From the NCBI GenBank assembly GCA_001586965.3, contig LUCW03001852.1, positions 20,001-45,000 on the forward strand: a DNA stretch of 25,000 nucleotides. The letters are read 5' to 3'. Position 1 is the first letter of the stretch. Every line of letters starts with the position of its first letter. Positions 9,241 to 24,689 of the stretch are shown in pieces. Made by a program: the position numbers and the translations under genes. The notes under the pieces are model-generated. The model was not told the origin of the DNA and did no database searches. It saw only the letters and a list, made by a program, of their open reading frames with translations. The DNA comes from Sphaeroforma sirkka. Its lineage: Eukaryota > Opisthokonta > Ichthyosporea > Ichthyophonida.

Positions 9241-12200
9241 TGGCACTGCTTTCTCTTGACCATGTACCGACTTGTACAATACTTGCCTTAGTACATGTCC
9301 TTGTCTATTATTAGTCCGCTTGTTACTGCTGGTCATTTACTGTGTGTTGTGTGTTGTGACTGGCACTGTTTTCTCTTGGCCATGTACCGACTTGTAGAGT
9401 ACTTGCCTTAGTACATGTCCTCGTCTGTTATTTGTCCACTTGCTACTGCTGATCATTTGCTGTGTTGTGTGTGCTGTGGCTGGCACTGTTTACTCTTGGC
9501 CATGTACCGACTTGTAGAGTACTTGCCGTATTACATGTCCTCGTCTATTATTAGTCCACTTGTTACTGCTGATCATTTGCTGTGTTGTGTGTGCTGTGGC
9601 TGGTACTGTTTCTCTTGGCCATGTACTGACTTGTATAGTACTTGCTTTAGTACGAGGGGCGTCTGTTATTAGTCCGTCCACTTGTTACTGCTGATCATTT
9701 GCTGTGTGCGTGCCGTGGCTGGCACTGCTTTCTCTTGACCATGTACCGACTTGTACAATACTTGCCTTAGTACATGTCCTTGTCTATTATTAGTCCGCTT
9801 GTTACTGCTGGTCATTTACTGTGTTGTGTGTTGTGACTGGCACTGTTTTTTCTCTTGGCCATGTACCGACTTGTAGAGTACTTGCCTTAGTACATGTCCT
9901 CGTCTGTTATTTGTCCACTTGCTACTGCTGATCATTTGCTGTGTTGTGTGTGCTGTGGCTGGCACTGTTTGTTTACTCTTGGCCATGTACCGACTTGTAG
10001 AGTACTTGCCGTATTACATGTCCTCGTCTATTATTAGTCCACTTGTTACTGCTGATCATTTGCTGTGTGTTGTGTGTGCTGTGGCTGGTACTGTTTCTCT
10101 TGGCCATGTACTGACTTGTATAGTACTTGCCCTTAGTACGAGGAGCGTCTGTTATTAGTCCGTCCACTTGTTACTGCTGATCATTTGCTGTGTGCGTGCC
10201 GTGGCTGGCACTGCTTTCTCTTGACCATGTACCGACTTGTAGAGTACTTGCCTTAGTACATGTCCTCGTCTGTTATTAGTCCACTTGTTACTGCTGATCA
10301 TTTGCTGTGTTGTGTGCAGCGGCTGGTACTGTTGTTTCTTGGCCATGTACTGACTTGTACAATACTTGCCTTAGTACATGTCCTTGTCTATTATTAGTCC
10401 GCTTGTTACTGCTGGTCATTTACTGTGTTGTGTGTTGTGACTGGCACTGTTTTCTCTTGGCCATGTACCGACTTGTAGAGTACTTGCCTTAGTACATGTC
10501 CTCGTCTGTTATTTGTCCACTTGTTACTGCTGATCATTTGCTGTGTTGTGTGTGCTGTGGCTGGTACTGTTTCTCTTGGCCATGTACTGACTTGTATAGT
10601 ACTTGCCTTAGTACGAGGAGCGTCTGTTATTAGTCCGTCCACTTGTTACTGCTGATCATTTGCTGTGTGCGTGCCGTGGCTGGCACTGCTTTTCTTCTTG
10701 ACCATGTACCGATGTCCTCGTCTGTTATTTGTCCACTTGCTACTGCTGATCATTTGCTGTGTTGTGTGTGTTTAGTACACTGTCTCTTGGCCATGTACCG
10801 ACTTGTAGAGTACTTGCCTTAGTACATGTCCTCGTCTGTTATTTGTCCACTTGTTACTGCTGATCATTTGCTGTGTTGTGTGTGCTGTGGCTGGCACTGT
10901 TTTCTCTTGGCCATGTACCGACTTGTAGAGTACTTGCCTTAGTACATGTCCTCGTCTGTTATTTGTCCACTTGTTACTGCTGATCATTTGCTGTGTTGTG
11001 TGTTGTGTGGCTGGCACTGTTTTCTCTTGGCCATGTACCGACTTGTAGAGTACTTTGCCGTAGTACATGTCCTCGTCTGTTATTTGTCCACTTGTTACTG
11101 CTGATCATTTGCTGTGTTGTGTGTGCTGTGGCTGGTACTGTTTCTCTTGGCCATGTACTGACTTTGTAGAGTACTTGCCTTAGTACGAGTCCTCGTCTGT
11201 TATTAGTCCGTCCACTTGTTACTGCTGATCATTTGCTGTGTGCGTGCCGTGGCTGGCACTGCTTTCTCTTGACCATGTACCGACTTGTAGAGTACTTGCC
11301 TAGTACATGTCCTTCGTCTGTTATTAGTCCACTTGTTACTGCTGATCATTTGCTGTGTTGTGTGCCGGCTGGTACTGTTTCTCTTGGCCATCATTGACTT
11401 GTACAATACTTGCCTTAGTACATATCCTTGTCTATTATTAGTCCGCTTGTTACTGCTGGTCATTTACTGTGTTGTGTGTTGTGACTGGCACTGTTTTCTC
11501 TTGGCCATGTACCGACTTGTAGAGTACTTGCCTTAGTACATGTCCTCGTCTGTTATTTGTCCACTTGTTACTGCTGATCATTTGCTGTGTTGTGTGTGCT
11601 GTGGCTGGTACTGTTTCTCTTGGCCATGTACTGACTTGTATAGTGCTTGCCTTAGTACGAGGGCGTCTGTTATTAGTCCGTCCACTTGTTACTGCTGATC
11701 ATTTGCTGTGTGCGTGCCGTGGCTGGCACTGCTTTTCTCTTGACCATGTACCGACTTGTAGAGTACTTGCCTTAGTACATGTCCTCGTCTGTTATTTGTC
11801 CACTTGTTACTGCTGATCATTTTTGTGTTGTGTGTTGTGGCTGGTACTGTTTTCTCTTGGCCATGTACCGACTTGTAGAGTACTTGCCTTTAGTACATGT
11901 CCTCGTCTGTTATTTGTCCACTTGCTACTGCTGATCATTTGCTGTGTGTGTGTGTGTGCTGTGGCTGGCACTGTTTACTCTTGGCCATGTACCGACTTGT
12001 AGAGTACTTGCCGTATTACATGTCCTCGTCTGTTATTAGTCCACTTGTTACTGCTGATCATTTGCTGTGTTGTGTGTGCTGTGGCTGGTACTGTTTCTCT
12101 TGGCCATGTACTGACTTGTATAGTACTTGCCTTAGTACGAGGAGCGTCTGTTATTAGTCCGTCCACACTTGTTACTGCTGATCATTTGCTGTGTGCGTGC

Positions 12201-15200
12201 CGTGGCTGGCACTGCTTTCTCTTGACCATGTACCGACTTGTACAATACTTGCCTTAGTACATGTCCTTGTCTATTTATTAGTCCGCTTGTTACTGCTGGT
12301 CATTTACTGTGTTGTGTGTTGTGACTGGCACTGTTTTCTCTTGGCCATGTACCGACTTGTAGAGTATTATTACATGTCCTCGTCTGTTATTTGTCCACTT
12401 GCTACTGCTGATCATTTGCTGTGTTGTGTGTGCTGTGGCTGGCACTGTTTACTCTTGGCCATGTACCGACTTGTAGAGTACTTTTGCCGTATTACATGTC
12501 CTCGTCTATTATTAGTCCACTTGTTACTGCTGATCATTTGCTGTGTGTGTGTGCTGTGGCTGGTACTGTTTCTCTTGGCCATGTACCGACTTGTAGAGTA
12601 CTTGCCTAGTACATGTCCTCGTCTGTTATTAGTCAACTTGTTACTGCTGATCATTTGCTGTGTTGTGTGTGCAGCGGCTGGTACTGTTTCTCTTGGCCAT
12701 GTACCGACTTGTAGAGTACTTGCCTTAGTACATGTCCTCGTCTGTTATTTGTGTCCACTTGCTACTGCTGATCATTTGCTGTGTGTGTGTGCTGTGGCTG
12801 GCACTGTTTACTCTTGGCCATGTACCGACTTGTAGAGTACTTGCCGTAGTACATGTCCTCGTCTGTTATTAGTCCACTTGTTACTGCTGATCATTTGCTG
12901 TGTTGTTGTGTGCTGTGGCTGGTACTGTTTCTCTTGGCCATGTACTGACTTGTATAGTACTTGCCTTAGTACGAGGAGCGTCTGTTATTAGTCCGTCCAC
13001 TTGTTACTGCTGATCATTTGCTGTGTGCGTGCCGTGGCTGGCACTGTTTTCTCTTGACCATGTACCGACTTGTACAGTACTTGCCTTAGTACATGTCCTC
13101 GTCTGTTATTAGTCCACTTGTTACTGCTGATCATTTGCTGTGTTGTGTGCTGTGGCTGGTACTGTTTTCTCTTGGCCATGTACCGACTTGTACAGTACTT
13201 GCCTTAGTACATGTCCTTGTCTATTATTAGTCCACTTGTTACTGCTGATCATTTTTGCTGTGTTGTGTGTTGTGGCTGGCACTGTTTTCTCTTGGCCATG
13301 TACCGACTTGTAGAGTACTTGCCTTAGTACATGTCCTCGTCTGTTATTTGTCCACTTGTTACTGCTGATCATTTGCTGTGTTGTGTGTGCTGTGGCTGGT
13401 ACTGTTTCTCTTGGCCATGTACTGACTTGTATAGTACTTGCCTTAGTACGAGGAGCGTCTGTTATTAGTCCGTCCACTTGTTACTGCTGATCATTTTGCT
13501 GTGTGCGTGCCGTGGCTGGCACTGCTTTCTCTTGACCATGTACCGACTTGTAGAGTGCTTGCCTTAGTACATGTCCTCGTCTGTTATTTGTCCACTTGCT
13601 ACTGCTGATCATTTGCTGTGTTGTGTGCAGCGGCTGGTACTGTTTCTCTTGGCCATGTACTGACTTGTACAATGCTTGCCTTGTACGTGTGTCCTTGTCT
13701 ATTATTAGTCCGCTTGTTACTGCTGGTCATTTACTGTGTTGTGTGTTGTGACTGGCACTGTTTTCTCTTGGCCATGTACCGACTTGTAGAGTGCTTGCCT
13801 TAGTACATGTCCTCGTCTGTTATTTGTCCACTTGTTACTGCTGATCATTTGTGTATGTGTGTGTGCTGTGGCTGGTACTGTTTCTCTTGGCCATGTACTG
13901 ACTTGTATAGTACTTGCCTTAGTACGAGGGCGTCTGTTATTAGTCCGTCCACTTGTTACTGCTGATCATTTTGCTGTGTGCGTGCCGTGGCTGGCACTGC
14001 TTTCTCTTGACCATGTACCGACTTGTAGAGTACTTGCCTTAGTACATGTCCTCGTCTGTTATTTGTCCACTTGCTACTGCTGATCATTTGTTGTGTTTTC
14101 TTGGCCATGTACCGACTTGTACAATGCTTGCCTTAGTACATGTCCTTGTCTATTATTAGTCCGCTTGTTACTGCTGGTCATTTACTGTGTTGTGTGTTGT
14201 GACTGGCACTGTTTTCTCTTGGCCATGTACCGACTTGTAGAGTACTTGCCTTAGTACATGTCCTCGTCTGTTATTTGTCCACTTGCTACTGCTGATCATT
14301 TGCTGTGTGTTGTGTGTTGTGGCTGGCACTGTTTTCTCTTGGCCATGTACCGACTTGTAGAGTACTTGCCTTAGTACATGTCCTCGTCTGTTATTTGTCC
14401 GCTTGTTACTGCTGGTCATTTACTGTGTTGTGTGTTGTGACTGGCACTGTTTTCTCTTGGCCATGTGACTTGTAGAGTACTTGCCGTATTACATGTCCTC
14501 GTCTATTATTAGTCCACTTGTTACTGCTGATCACTGTGCTGTGGCTGGTACTGTTTCTCTTGGCCATGTACTGACTTGTATAGTACTTGCCATAGTACGA
14601 GGAGCGTCTGTTATTAGTCCGTCCACTTGTTACTGCTGATCATTTGCTGTGTGCGTGCCGTGGCTGGCACTGTTTTCTCTTGACCATGTACCGACTTGTA
14701 GAGTACTTGCCTAGTACATGTCCTCGTCTGTTATTAGTCCACTTGTTACTGCTGATCATTTGCTGTGTTGTGTGCAGCGGCTGGTACTGTTTCTCTTGGC
14801 CATGTACTGACTTGTACAATACTTGCCTTAGTACATGTCCTTGTCTATTATTAGTCCGCTTGTTACTGCTGGTCATTTACTGTGTTGTGTGTTGTGACTG
14901 GCACTGTTTTCTCTTGGCCATGTACCGACTTGTAGAGTACTTGCCTTAGTACATGTCCTCGTCTGTTATTTGTCCACTTGCTACTGCTGATCATTTGCTG
15001 TGTTTGTGTGCTGCGGCTGGTACTGTTTCTCTTGGCCATGTACCGACTTGTAGAGTACTTGTCTTAGTACATGTCCTCGTCTGTTATTTGTCCACTTGCT
15101 ACTGCTGATCATTTGCTGTGTTGTGTGTGCTGTGGCTGGCACTGTTTACTCTTGGCCATGTACCGACTTGTAGAGTACTTGCCGTATTACATGTCCTCGT

Positions 15201-18200
15201 CTGTTATTAGTCCACTTGTTACTGCTGATCATTTGCTGTGTTGTGTGTGCTGTGGCTGGTACTGTTTCTCTTGGCCATGTACTGACTTGTATAGTACTTG
15301 CCTTTAGTACGAGGAGCGTCTGTTATTAGTCCGTCCACTTGTTACTGCTGATCATTTGCTGTGTGCGTGCCGTGGCTGGCACTGCTTTCTCTTGACCATG
15401 TACCGACTTGTACGCAATACTTGCCTTAGTACATGTCCTTGTCTGTTATTAGTCCGCTTGTTACTGCTGGTCATTTGCTGTGTTGTGTGCAGCGGCTGGT
15501 ACTGTTTCTCTTGGCCATGTACTGACTTGTACAATACTTGCCTTAGTACATGTCCTTGTCTATTATTAGTCCGCTTGTTACTGCTGGTCATTTACTGTGT
15601 TGTGTGTTGTGACTGGCACTGTTTTCTCTTGGCCATGTACCGACTTGTAGAGTACTTGCCTTAGTACATGTCCTCGTCTGTTATTTGTCCACTTGTTACT
15701 GCTGATCATTTGCTGTGTTGTGTGTGCTGTGGCTGGTACTGTTTCTCTTGGCCATGTACTGACTTGTATAGTACTTGCCTTAGTACGAGGGCGTCTGTTA
15801 TTAGTCCGTCCACTTGTTACTGCTGATCATTTGCTGTGTGCGTGCCGTGGCTGGCACTGCTTTCTCTTGACCATGTACCGACTTGTAGAGTACTTGCCTT
15901 AGTACATGTCCTCGTCTGTTATTTGTCCACTTGCTACTGCTGATCATTTGCTGTGTTGTGTGCAGCGGCTGGTACTGTTTCTCTTGGCCATGTACCGACT
16001 TGTAGAGTACTTGCCTTAGTAGTACATGTCCTCGTCTGTTATTTGTCCACTTGCTACTGCTGATCATTTGCTGTGTTGTGTGTGCTGTGGCTGGCACTGT
16101 TTACTCTTGGCCATGTACCGACTTGTAGAGTACTTGCCGTATTACATGTCCTCGTCTGTTATTAGTCCACTTGTTACTGCTGATCATTTGCTGTGTTGTG
16201 TGTGCTGTGGCTGGTACTGTTTCTCTTGGCCATGTACTGACTTGTATAGTACTTTCCTTAGTACGAGGGCGTCTGTTATTAGTCCGTCCACTTGTTACTG
16301 CTGATCATTTGCTGTGTGCGTGCCGTGGTGGCTGGCACTGCTTTCTCTTGACCATGTACCGACTTGTACAATACTTGCCTTAGTACAGGTCCTTGTCTAT
16401 TATTAGTCCGCTTGTTACTGCTGGTCATTTACTGTGTTGTGTGTTGTGACTGGCACTGTTTTCTCTTGGCCATGTACCGACTTGTAGAGTACTTGCCGTA
16501 TTACATGTCCTCGTCTGTTATTAGTCCACTTGTTACTGCTGATCATTTGCTGTGTTGTTGTGTGTGCTGTGGTTGGTACTGTTTCTCTTGGCCATGTACT
16601 GACTTGTATAGTACTTGCCATAGTACGAGGAGCGTCTGTTATTAGTCCGTCCACTTGTTTCTGCTGATCATTTGCTGTGTGCGTGCCGTGGCTGGCACTG
16701 CTTTCTCTTGACCATGTACCGACTTGTAGAGTACTTGCCTTAGTACATGTCCTCGTCTGTTATTTGTCCACTTGCTACTGCTGATCATTTGCTGTGTTGT
16801 GTGTGCTGTGGCTGGCACTGTTTACTCTTGGCCATGTACCGACTTGTAGAGTACTTGCCGTATTACATGTCCTCGTCTGTTATTTGTCCACTTGTTACTG
16901 CTGATCATTTGCTGTGTTGTTGTGTGTGCTGTGGCTGGCACTGTTTACTCTTGGCCATGTACCGACTTGTAGAGTACTTGCCGTATTACATGTCCTCGTC
17001 TATTATTAGTCCACTTGTTACTGCTGATCATTTGCTGTATTGTGTGTGCTGTGGCTGGTACTGTTTCTCTTGGCCATGTACTGACTTTTACAATACTTGC
17101 CTTAGTACATGTCCTTGTCTATTATTATTAGTCCGCTTGTCTGCTGCTGGTCATTTACTGTGTTGTGTGTTGTGACTGGCACTGTTTCTCTTGACCATGT
17201 ACCGACTTGTACAATACTTGCCTTAGTACATGTCCTCGTCTGTTATTAGTCCACTTGTTACTGCTGATCATTTGCTGTGTTGTGTGCAGCGGCTGGTACT
17301 GTTTCTCTTGGCCATGTACTAACTTGTACAATACTTGCCTTAGTACATGTCCTTGTCTATTATTAGTCCGTCCGCTTGTTACTGCTGGTCATTTTACTGT
17401 GTTGTGTGTTGTGACTGGCACTGTTTTCTCTTGGCCATGTACCGACTTGTAGAGTACTTGCCTTAGTATGTGTCCTCGTCTGTTATTTGTCCACTTGTTA
17501 CTGCTGATCATTTGCTGTGTTGTGTGTGCTGTGGCTGGTACTGTTTCTCTTGGCCATGTACTGACTTGTATAGTGCTTGCCTTAGTACGAGGGCGTCTGT
17601 TATTAGTCCGTCCACTTGTTACTGCTGATCATTTGCTGTGTGCGTGCCGTGGCTGGCACTGCTTTTTCTTGACCATGTACCGACTTGTAGAGTACTTGCC
17701 TTAGTACATGTCCTCGTCTGTTATTTGTCCACTTGCTACTGCTGATCATTTGCTGTGTTGTGTGTGCTGTGGCTGGTACTGTTTCTCTTGGCCATGTACC
17801 GACTTGTAGAGTGCCTTGCCTTAGTACATAATCCTCGTCTGTTATTTGTCCACTTGCTACTGCTGATCATTTGCTGTGTGTGTTGTGTGTGCTGTGGCTG
17901 GTGCTGTTTCTCTTGGCCATGTACTCACTTGTACAATACTTGCCTTAGTACATGTCCTTGTCTATTATTAGTCCGCTTGTTACTGCTGGTCATTTACTGT
18001 GTTGTGTGCTGTGGCTGGCACTGTTTACTCTTGGCCATGTACCGACTTGTAGAGTACTTGCCGTATTACATGTCCTCGTCTGTTATTAGTCCACTTGTTA
18101 CTGCTGATCATTTGCTGTGTTGTGTGCTGTGGCTGGTACTGTTTCTCTTGGCATGTACTGACTTGTATAGTACTTGCCTTAGTACGAGGGCGTCTGTTAT

Positions 18201-19970
18201 TAGTCCGTCCACTTGTTACTGCTGATCATTTGCTGTGTGCGTGCCGTGGCTGGCACTGCTTTCTCTTGACCATGTACCGACTTGTAGAGTACTTGCCTTA
18301 GTACATGTCCTCGTCTGTTATTTGTCCACTTGCTACTGCTGATCATTTGCTGTGTTGTGTGCAGCGGCTGGTACTGTTTCTCTTGGCCATGTACTGACTT
18401 GTACAATACTTGCCTTAGTACATGTCCTTGTCTATTATTAGTCCGCTTGTTACTGCTGGTCATTTACTGTGTTGTGTGTTGTGACTGGCACTGTTTTCTC
18501 TTGGCCATGTACCGACTTGTAGAGTACTTGCCTTAGTACATGTCCTCGTCTGTTATTTGTCCACTTGTTACTGCTGATCATTTGCTGTGTTGTGTGTGCT
18601 GTGGCTGGTACTGTTTCTCTTGGCCATGTACTGACTTGACTTGTGGTACTTGCCATAGTACGAGGGCGTCTGTTATTAGTCCGTCCACTTGTTACTGCTG
18701 ATCATTTGCTGTGTGCGTGCCGTGGCTGGCACTGCTTTCTCTTGACCATGTACCGACTTGTAGAGTACTTGCCTTAGTACATGTCCTCGTCTGTTATTTG
18801 TCCACTTGCTACTGCTGATCATTTGCTGTGTTGTGTGCAGCGGCTGGTACTGTTTCTCTTGGCCATGTACCGACTTGTAGAGTACTTGCCTTAGTACATG
18901 TCCTCGTCTGTTATTTGTCCACTTGCTACTGCTGATCATTTGCTGTGTTGTGTGTGCTGTGGCTGGCACTGTTTACTCTTGGCCATGTACCGACTTGTAG
19001 AGTACTTGCCGTATTACATGTCCTCGTCTGTTATTAGTCCACTTGTTACTGCTGATCATTTGCTGTGTTGTGTGTGCTGTGGCTGGTACTGTTTCTCTTG
19101 GCCATGTACTGACTTGTATAGTACTTGCCATGCCATAGTACGAGGAGCGTCTGTTATTAGTCCGTCCACTTGTTTCTGCTGATCATTTGCTGTGTGCGTG
19201 CCGTGGCTGGCACTGCTTTCTCTTGACCATGTACCGACTTGTACAATACTTGCCTTAGTACATGTCCTTGTCTATTATTAGTCCGCTTGTTACTGCTGGT
19301 CATTTACTGTGTTGTGTGTTGTGACTGGCACTGTTTTCTCTTGGCCATGTACCGACTTGTAGAGTACTTGCCTTAGTACATGTCCTCGTCTGTTATTTGT
19401 CCACTTGCTACTGCTGATCATTTTTGCTGTGTTGTGTGTGCTGTGGCTGGCACTGTTTACTCTTGGCCATGTACCGACTTGTAGAGTACTTGCCGTATTA
19501 CATGTCCTCGTCTATTATTAGTCCACTTGTTACTGCTGATCATTTGCTGTGTTGTGTGTGCTGTGGCTGGTACTGTTTCTCTTGGCCATGTACTGACTTG
19601 TATAGTACTTTGCCTTAGTACGAGGAGCGTCTGTTATTAGTCCGTCCACTTGTTACTGCTGATCATTTGCTGTGTGCGTGCCGTGGCTGGCACTGCTTTC
19701 TCTTGACCATGTACCGACTTGTAGAGTACTTGCCTAGTACATGTCCTCGTCTGTTATTAGTCAACTTGTTACTGCTGATCATTTGCTGTGTTGTGTGCAG
19801 CGGCTGGTACTGTTTCTCTTGGCCATGTACTGACTTGTACAATACTTGCCTTAGTACATGTCCTTGTCTATTATTAGTCCGCTTGTTACTGCTGGTCATT
19901 TACTGTGTTGTGTGTTGTGACTGGCACTGTTTTCTCTTGGCCATGTACCGACTTGTAGAGTACTTGCCTT

Positions 19971-20375
19971 GGTACATGTCGTCGTCTATTATTAGTCCAC
20001 TTGTTGCTGCTGGTCATTTACTGCGTTTTGTTGTGGCTGGCACTGTTTTCTCTTGGCTGACTTGTACATGTACTGACGTGTACAGTTGTGGCCTTCGTTT
20101 ATGTCCTCGTCTGTTATTAGTCCACTTGTTACCGCTGGTCATTTGCTGTGTTGTGCGTGTTGTGGCTGGCACTGTTTACTCTTGACCATGTACCGACTTG
20201 TAGAGTACTTGCCTTGGTACATGTCGTCGTCTATTATTAGTCCACTTGTTGCTGCTGGTCATTTACTGCGTTTTGTTGTGGCTGGCACTGTTTTCTCTTG
20301 GCTGACTTGTACAGTTCTGGCCTTAGTACATGTCCTCGTCTGTTAGTAGTCCACTTATTACTGCTGGTCGTCTAT
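19971..20375. repeat. Divergent right edge with 245-bp duplication
   Basis: The segment starting GGTACATGTCGTCGTCTATT at 19971 recurs at 20216, including the private variants TGCGTTTTGTTGTGG and TTGGCTGACTTGTAC. These edge monomers carry differences not seen in the core. The array fades at GCTGGTCGTCTATCTGCAGG. Confidence 0.8.
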
Positions 20376-20934
20376 CTGCAGGGGTCTGTCTTATGCCTAC
20401 CGTTATATTATATCTCATGTTGTTGTGCTCCTTTTGCCCCTTCCATTTGTGACTGACCACGGGAGAGTACTGCGTGGTTGTCTGTTGTTTGACCCACTTT
20501 CTACTGTCCTCGGAATCCTTTTATTTCTTCCGATAAATAGGTCCATATTCTCCTGCACATGCACGAGCAAAGTCATTAGTGCCGATCACTCCGTATGAAG
20601 ACTATTATATACTCTGATGCGTATTCCAGCGTTCCACATTGTCGAGCTCCACGTTTGTCCACTTTTACGTGACGCACCAAACCTGTTGTCGCTGAAAATT
20701 CGATTGGTCTTGAATCAGCTCACTTTGTCCATTATATCTTTTCATATGCGAGCACCCTTGCGATTAAAGCCAATCTAGTACCAGATGCTGCATGTATAAG
20801 TCACAGACTGTGATATAGACATACGTGTGCTACAAATTACTTCTGTTCCACGCACACAGGTTGTGTATATGAGAAGTCAGTCACTGGTCGATACCTCGGC
20901 GCAATTGTAGCTGTCTCAAAGCGTTATAGCGAAC
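20376..20934. other. Unique spacer between satellite and HIRAN gene
   Basis: No satellite similarity, no long open frame and no recognisable exon or RNA gene is visible. It ends at the TATA box of the downstream gene. Confidence 0.6.
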
Positions 20935-20942
20935 TATAAAAG
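20935..20942 (+). promoter_or_regulatory. TATA box of the HIRAN gene
   Basis: TATAAAAG is a full consensus match. It lies 254 bp upstream of the chosen ATG at 21189, implying a 5' leader of about 220 bp or a leader intron (CTCGTTACAG at 21096 could serve as an acceptor). Confidence 0.5.
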
Positions 20943-21108
20943 AAATTTTCCCTATACGAACTACGATCCCATTTATCACCACAAATCCCACTTTTGAGCA
21001 TTGCACCGACCCGAATCCAATCCAACCAAACCCGATTCTGTATCAATCAACCATCACGCTCAGCCTCTGTCTCTCGCACCCTCTCACTCGTTACAGGTCA
21101 CCTGAGAT

Positions 21109-21188
21109 ATGCAACGAGAAACCCGCGCACAAAGTTCTACAGCGCCTTCTGGCACCACAAGGACTGTGCGGCAGCCCGAAGAGCCGAG

Positions 21189-21201
<13 letters not shown>
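21109..21201 (+). other. Upstream open frame overlapping the HIRAN start
   Basis: The first ATG after the TATA box opens 30 codons (MQRETRAQSS...) and ends with TGA at 21199-21201, overlapping the main ATG at 21189 in another frame. If present in the mRNA it would reduce initiation at the main ATG. No family is recognised. Confidence 0.3.
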
Positions 21202-24313
<3,112 letters not shown>

Positions 24314-24340
<27 letters not shown>

Positions 24341-24401
24341 GCCTAACATTGACATTTATCCTGCTCAACTACATGAAGAGGTAGGCCTAGCATTTACATT
24401 C
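24314..24401. repeat. 44-bp tandem duplication over the end of exon 5
   Basis: Copies begin at 24314 and 24358 with ATCCTGCTCAACTACATGAA. Each includes AAGAG followed by GTAGGCCTA, so the exon end, the TAG and the potential donor occur twice. Copy 2 has a few substitutions. The 44-bp length shifts frame, so the second copy cannot extend the protein. Confidence 0.9.
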
Positions 24402-24499
24402 ATTCTGAACAATCACTGCTTTTTAAGGTTCTGGGTTTAGTACGTCGTGTGTATTACCATTCCATGCACTCTGCCATGGCGACATGTGAAGACTATCAG

Positions 24500-24689
24500 C
24501 TACCGCTCCCATCCATACCTTTACGTCACAGCAAAAATCAGCCCCCGCGAACGGGATGGGGCGACCCCACAGGAACACGACAGGACAGGACCAACCCAGT
24601 CACAGCCAACGTACCACATGGTACGCAGGCATGCGCCACCGGCCACACGGGCATACATGGGGTCTGTTCTGTTGGTCTGGCACAGATAG
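24500..24689 (+). other. Candidate sixth exon or tail of the HIRAN gene
   Basis: If the donor at 24337 is used, the acceptor GACTATCAG ending at 24499 continues in phase: SYRSHPYLYVTAKISPRERD, then a Gln/Thr/Pro-rich stretch, HMVRRHAPPATRAYMGSVLL and VWHR, ending in TAG just as the 11-bp repeat starts. Composition is protein-like (Pro, Arg, Gln) and more GC-rich than nearby introns, but no domain is recognised, no good branch site is seen, and no clear donor follows. Confidence 0.3.

Larger units (their letters stand above)
3104..20375. repeat. 17.3-kb satellite array, ~120-bp monomer
   Basis: About 145 head-to-tail monomers of 118-122 bp, all in one orientation. Each contains, in order, a GTACATGTCC-like box, TTAGTCCACTTG or TTTGTCCACTTG, TTACTGCTGATCATTTGCTG, a TG-rich tract, GTGGCTGGCACTG, CTCTTGGCCATGTACCGACT and TGTAGAGTACTTGCC. 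The plus strand is strongly T/G-rich. Most of the array follows a four-monomer order (next entry). Monomers at 3104-3770 and after about 19970 are more divergent and fall outside that order, as expected for the edges of an array homogenised by unequal exchange. Open frames run across neighbouring monomers because 120 is divisible by three; they are broken by small indels and show no protein signature, so none is called. No transposon, gene or CRISPR spacer interrupts the array. Function is unknown; centromeric or subtelomeric satellite is the most likely class. Confidence 0.97.

Noticed and set aside
3104..20375. Dozens of open frames across the satellite (Cys-rich on plus, Gln/His/Lys-rich on minus)
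   Set aside because: They exist because the monomer is divisible by three; frames switch at indels, both strands are open, and there is no non-repetitive domain, signal peptide or consistent start.
20376..20934. Transposon or RNA gene next to the satellite
   Set aside because: No terminal repeats, coding remnants or recognisable RNA motifs can be seen.
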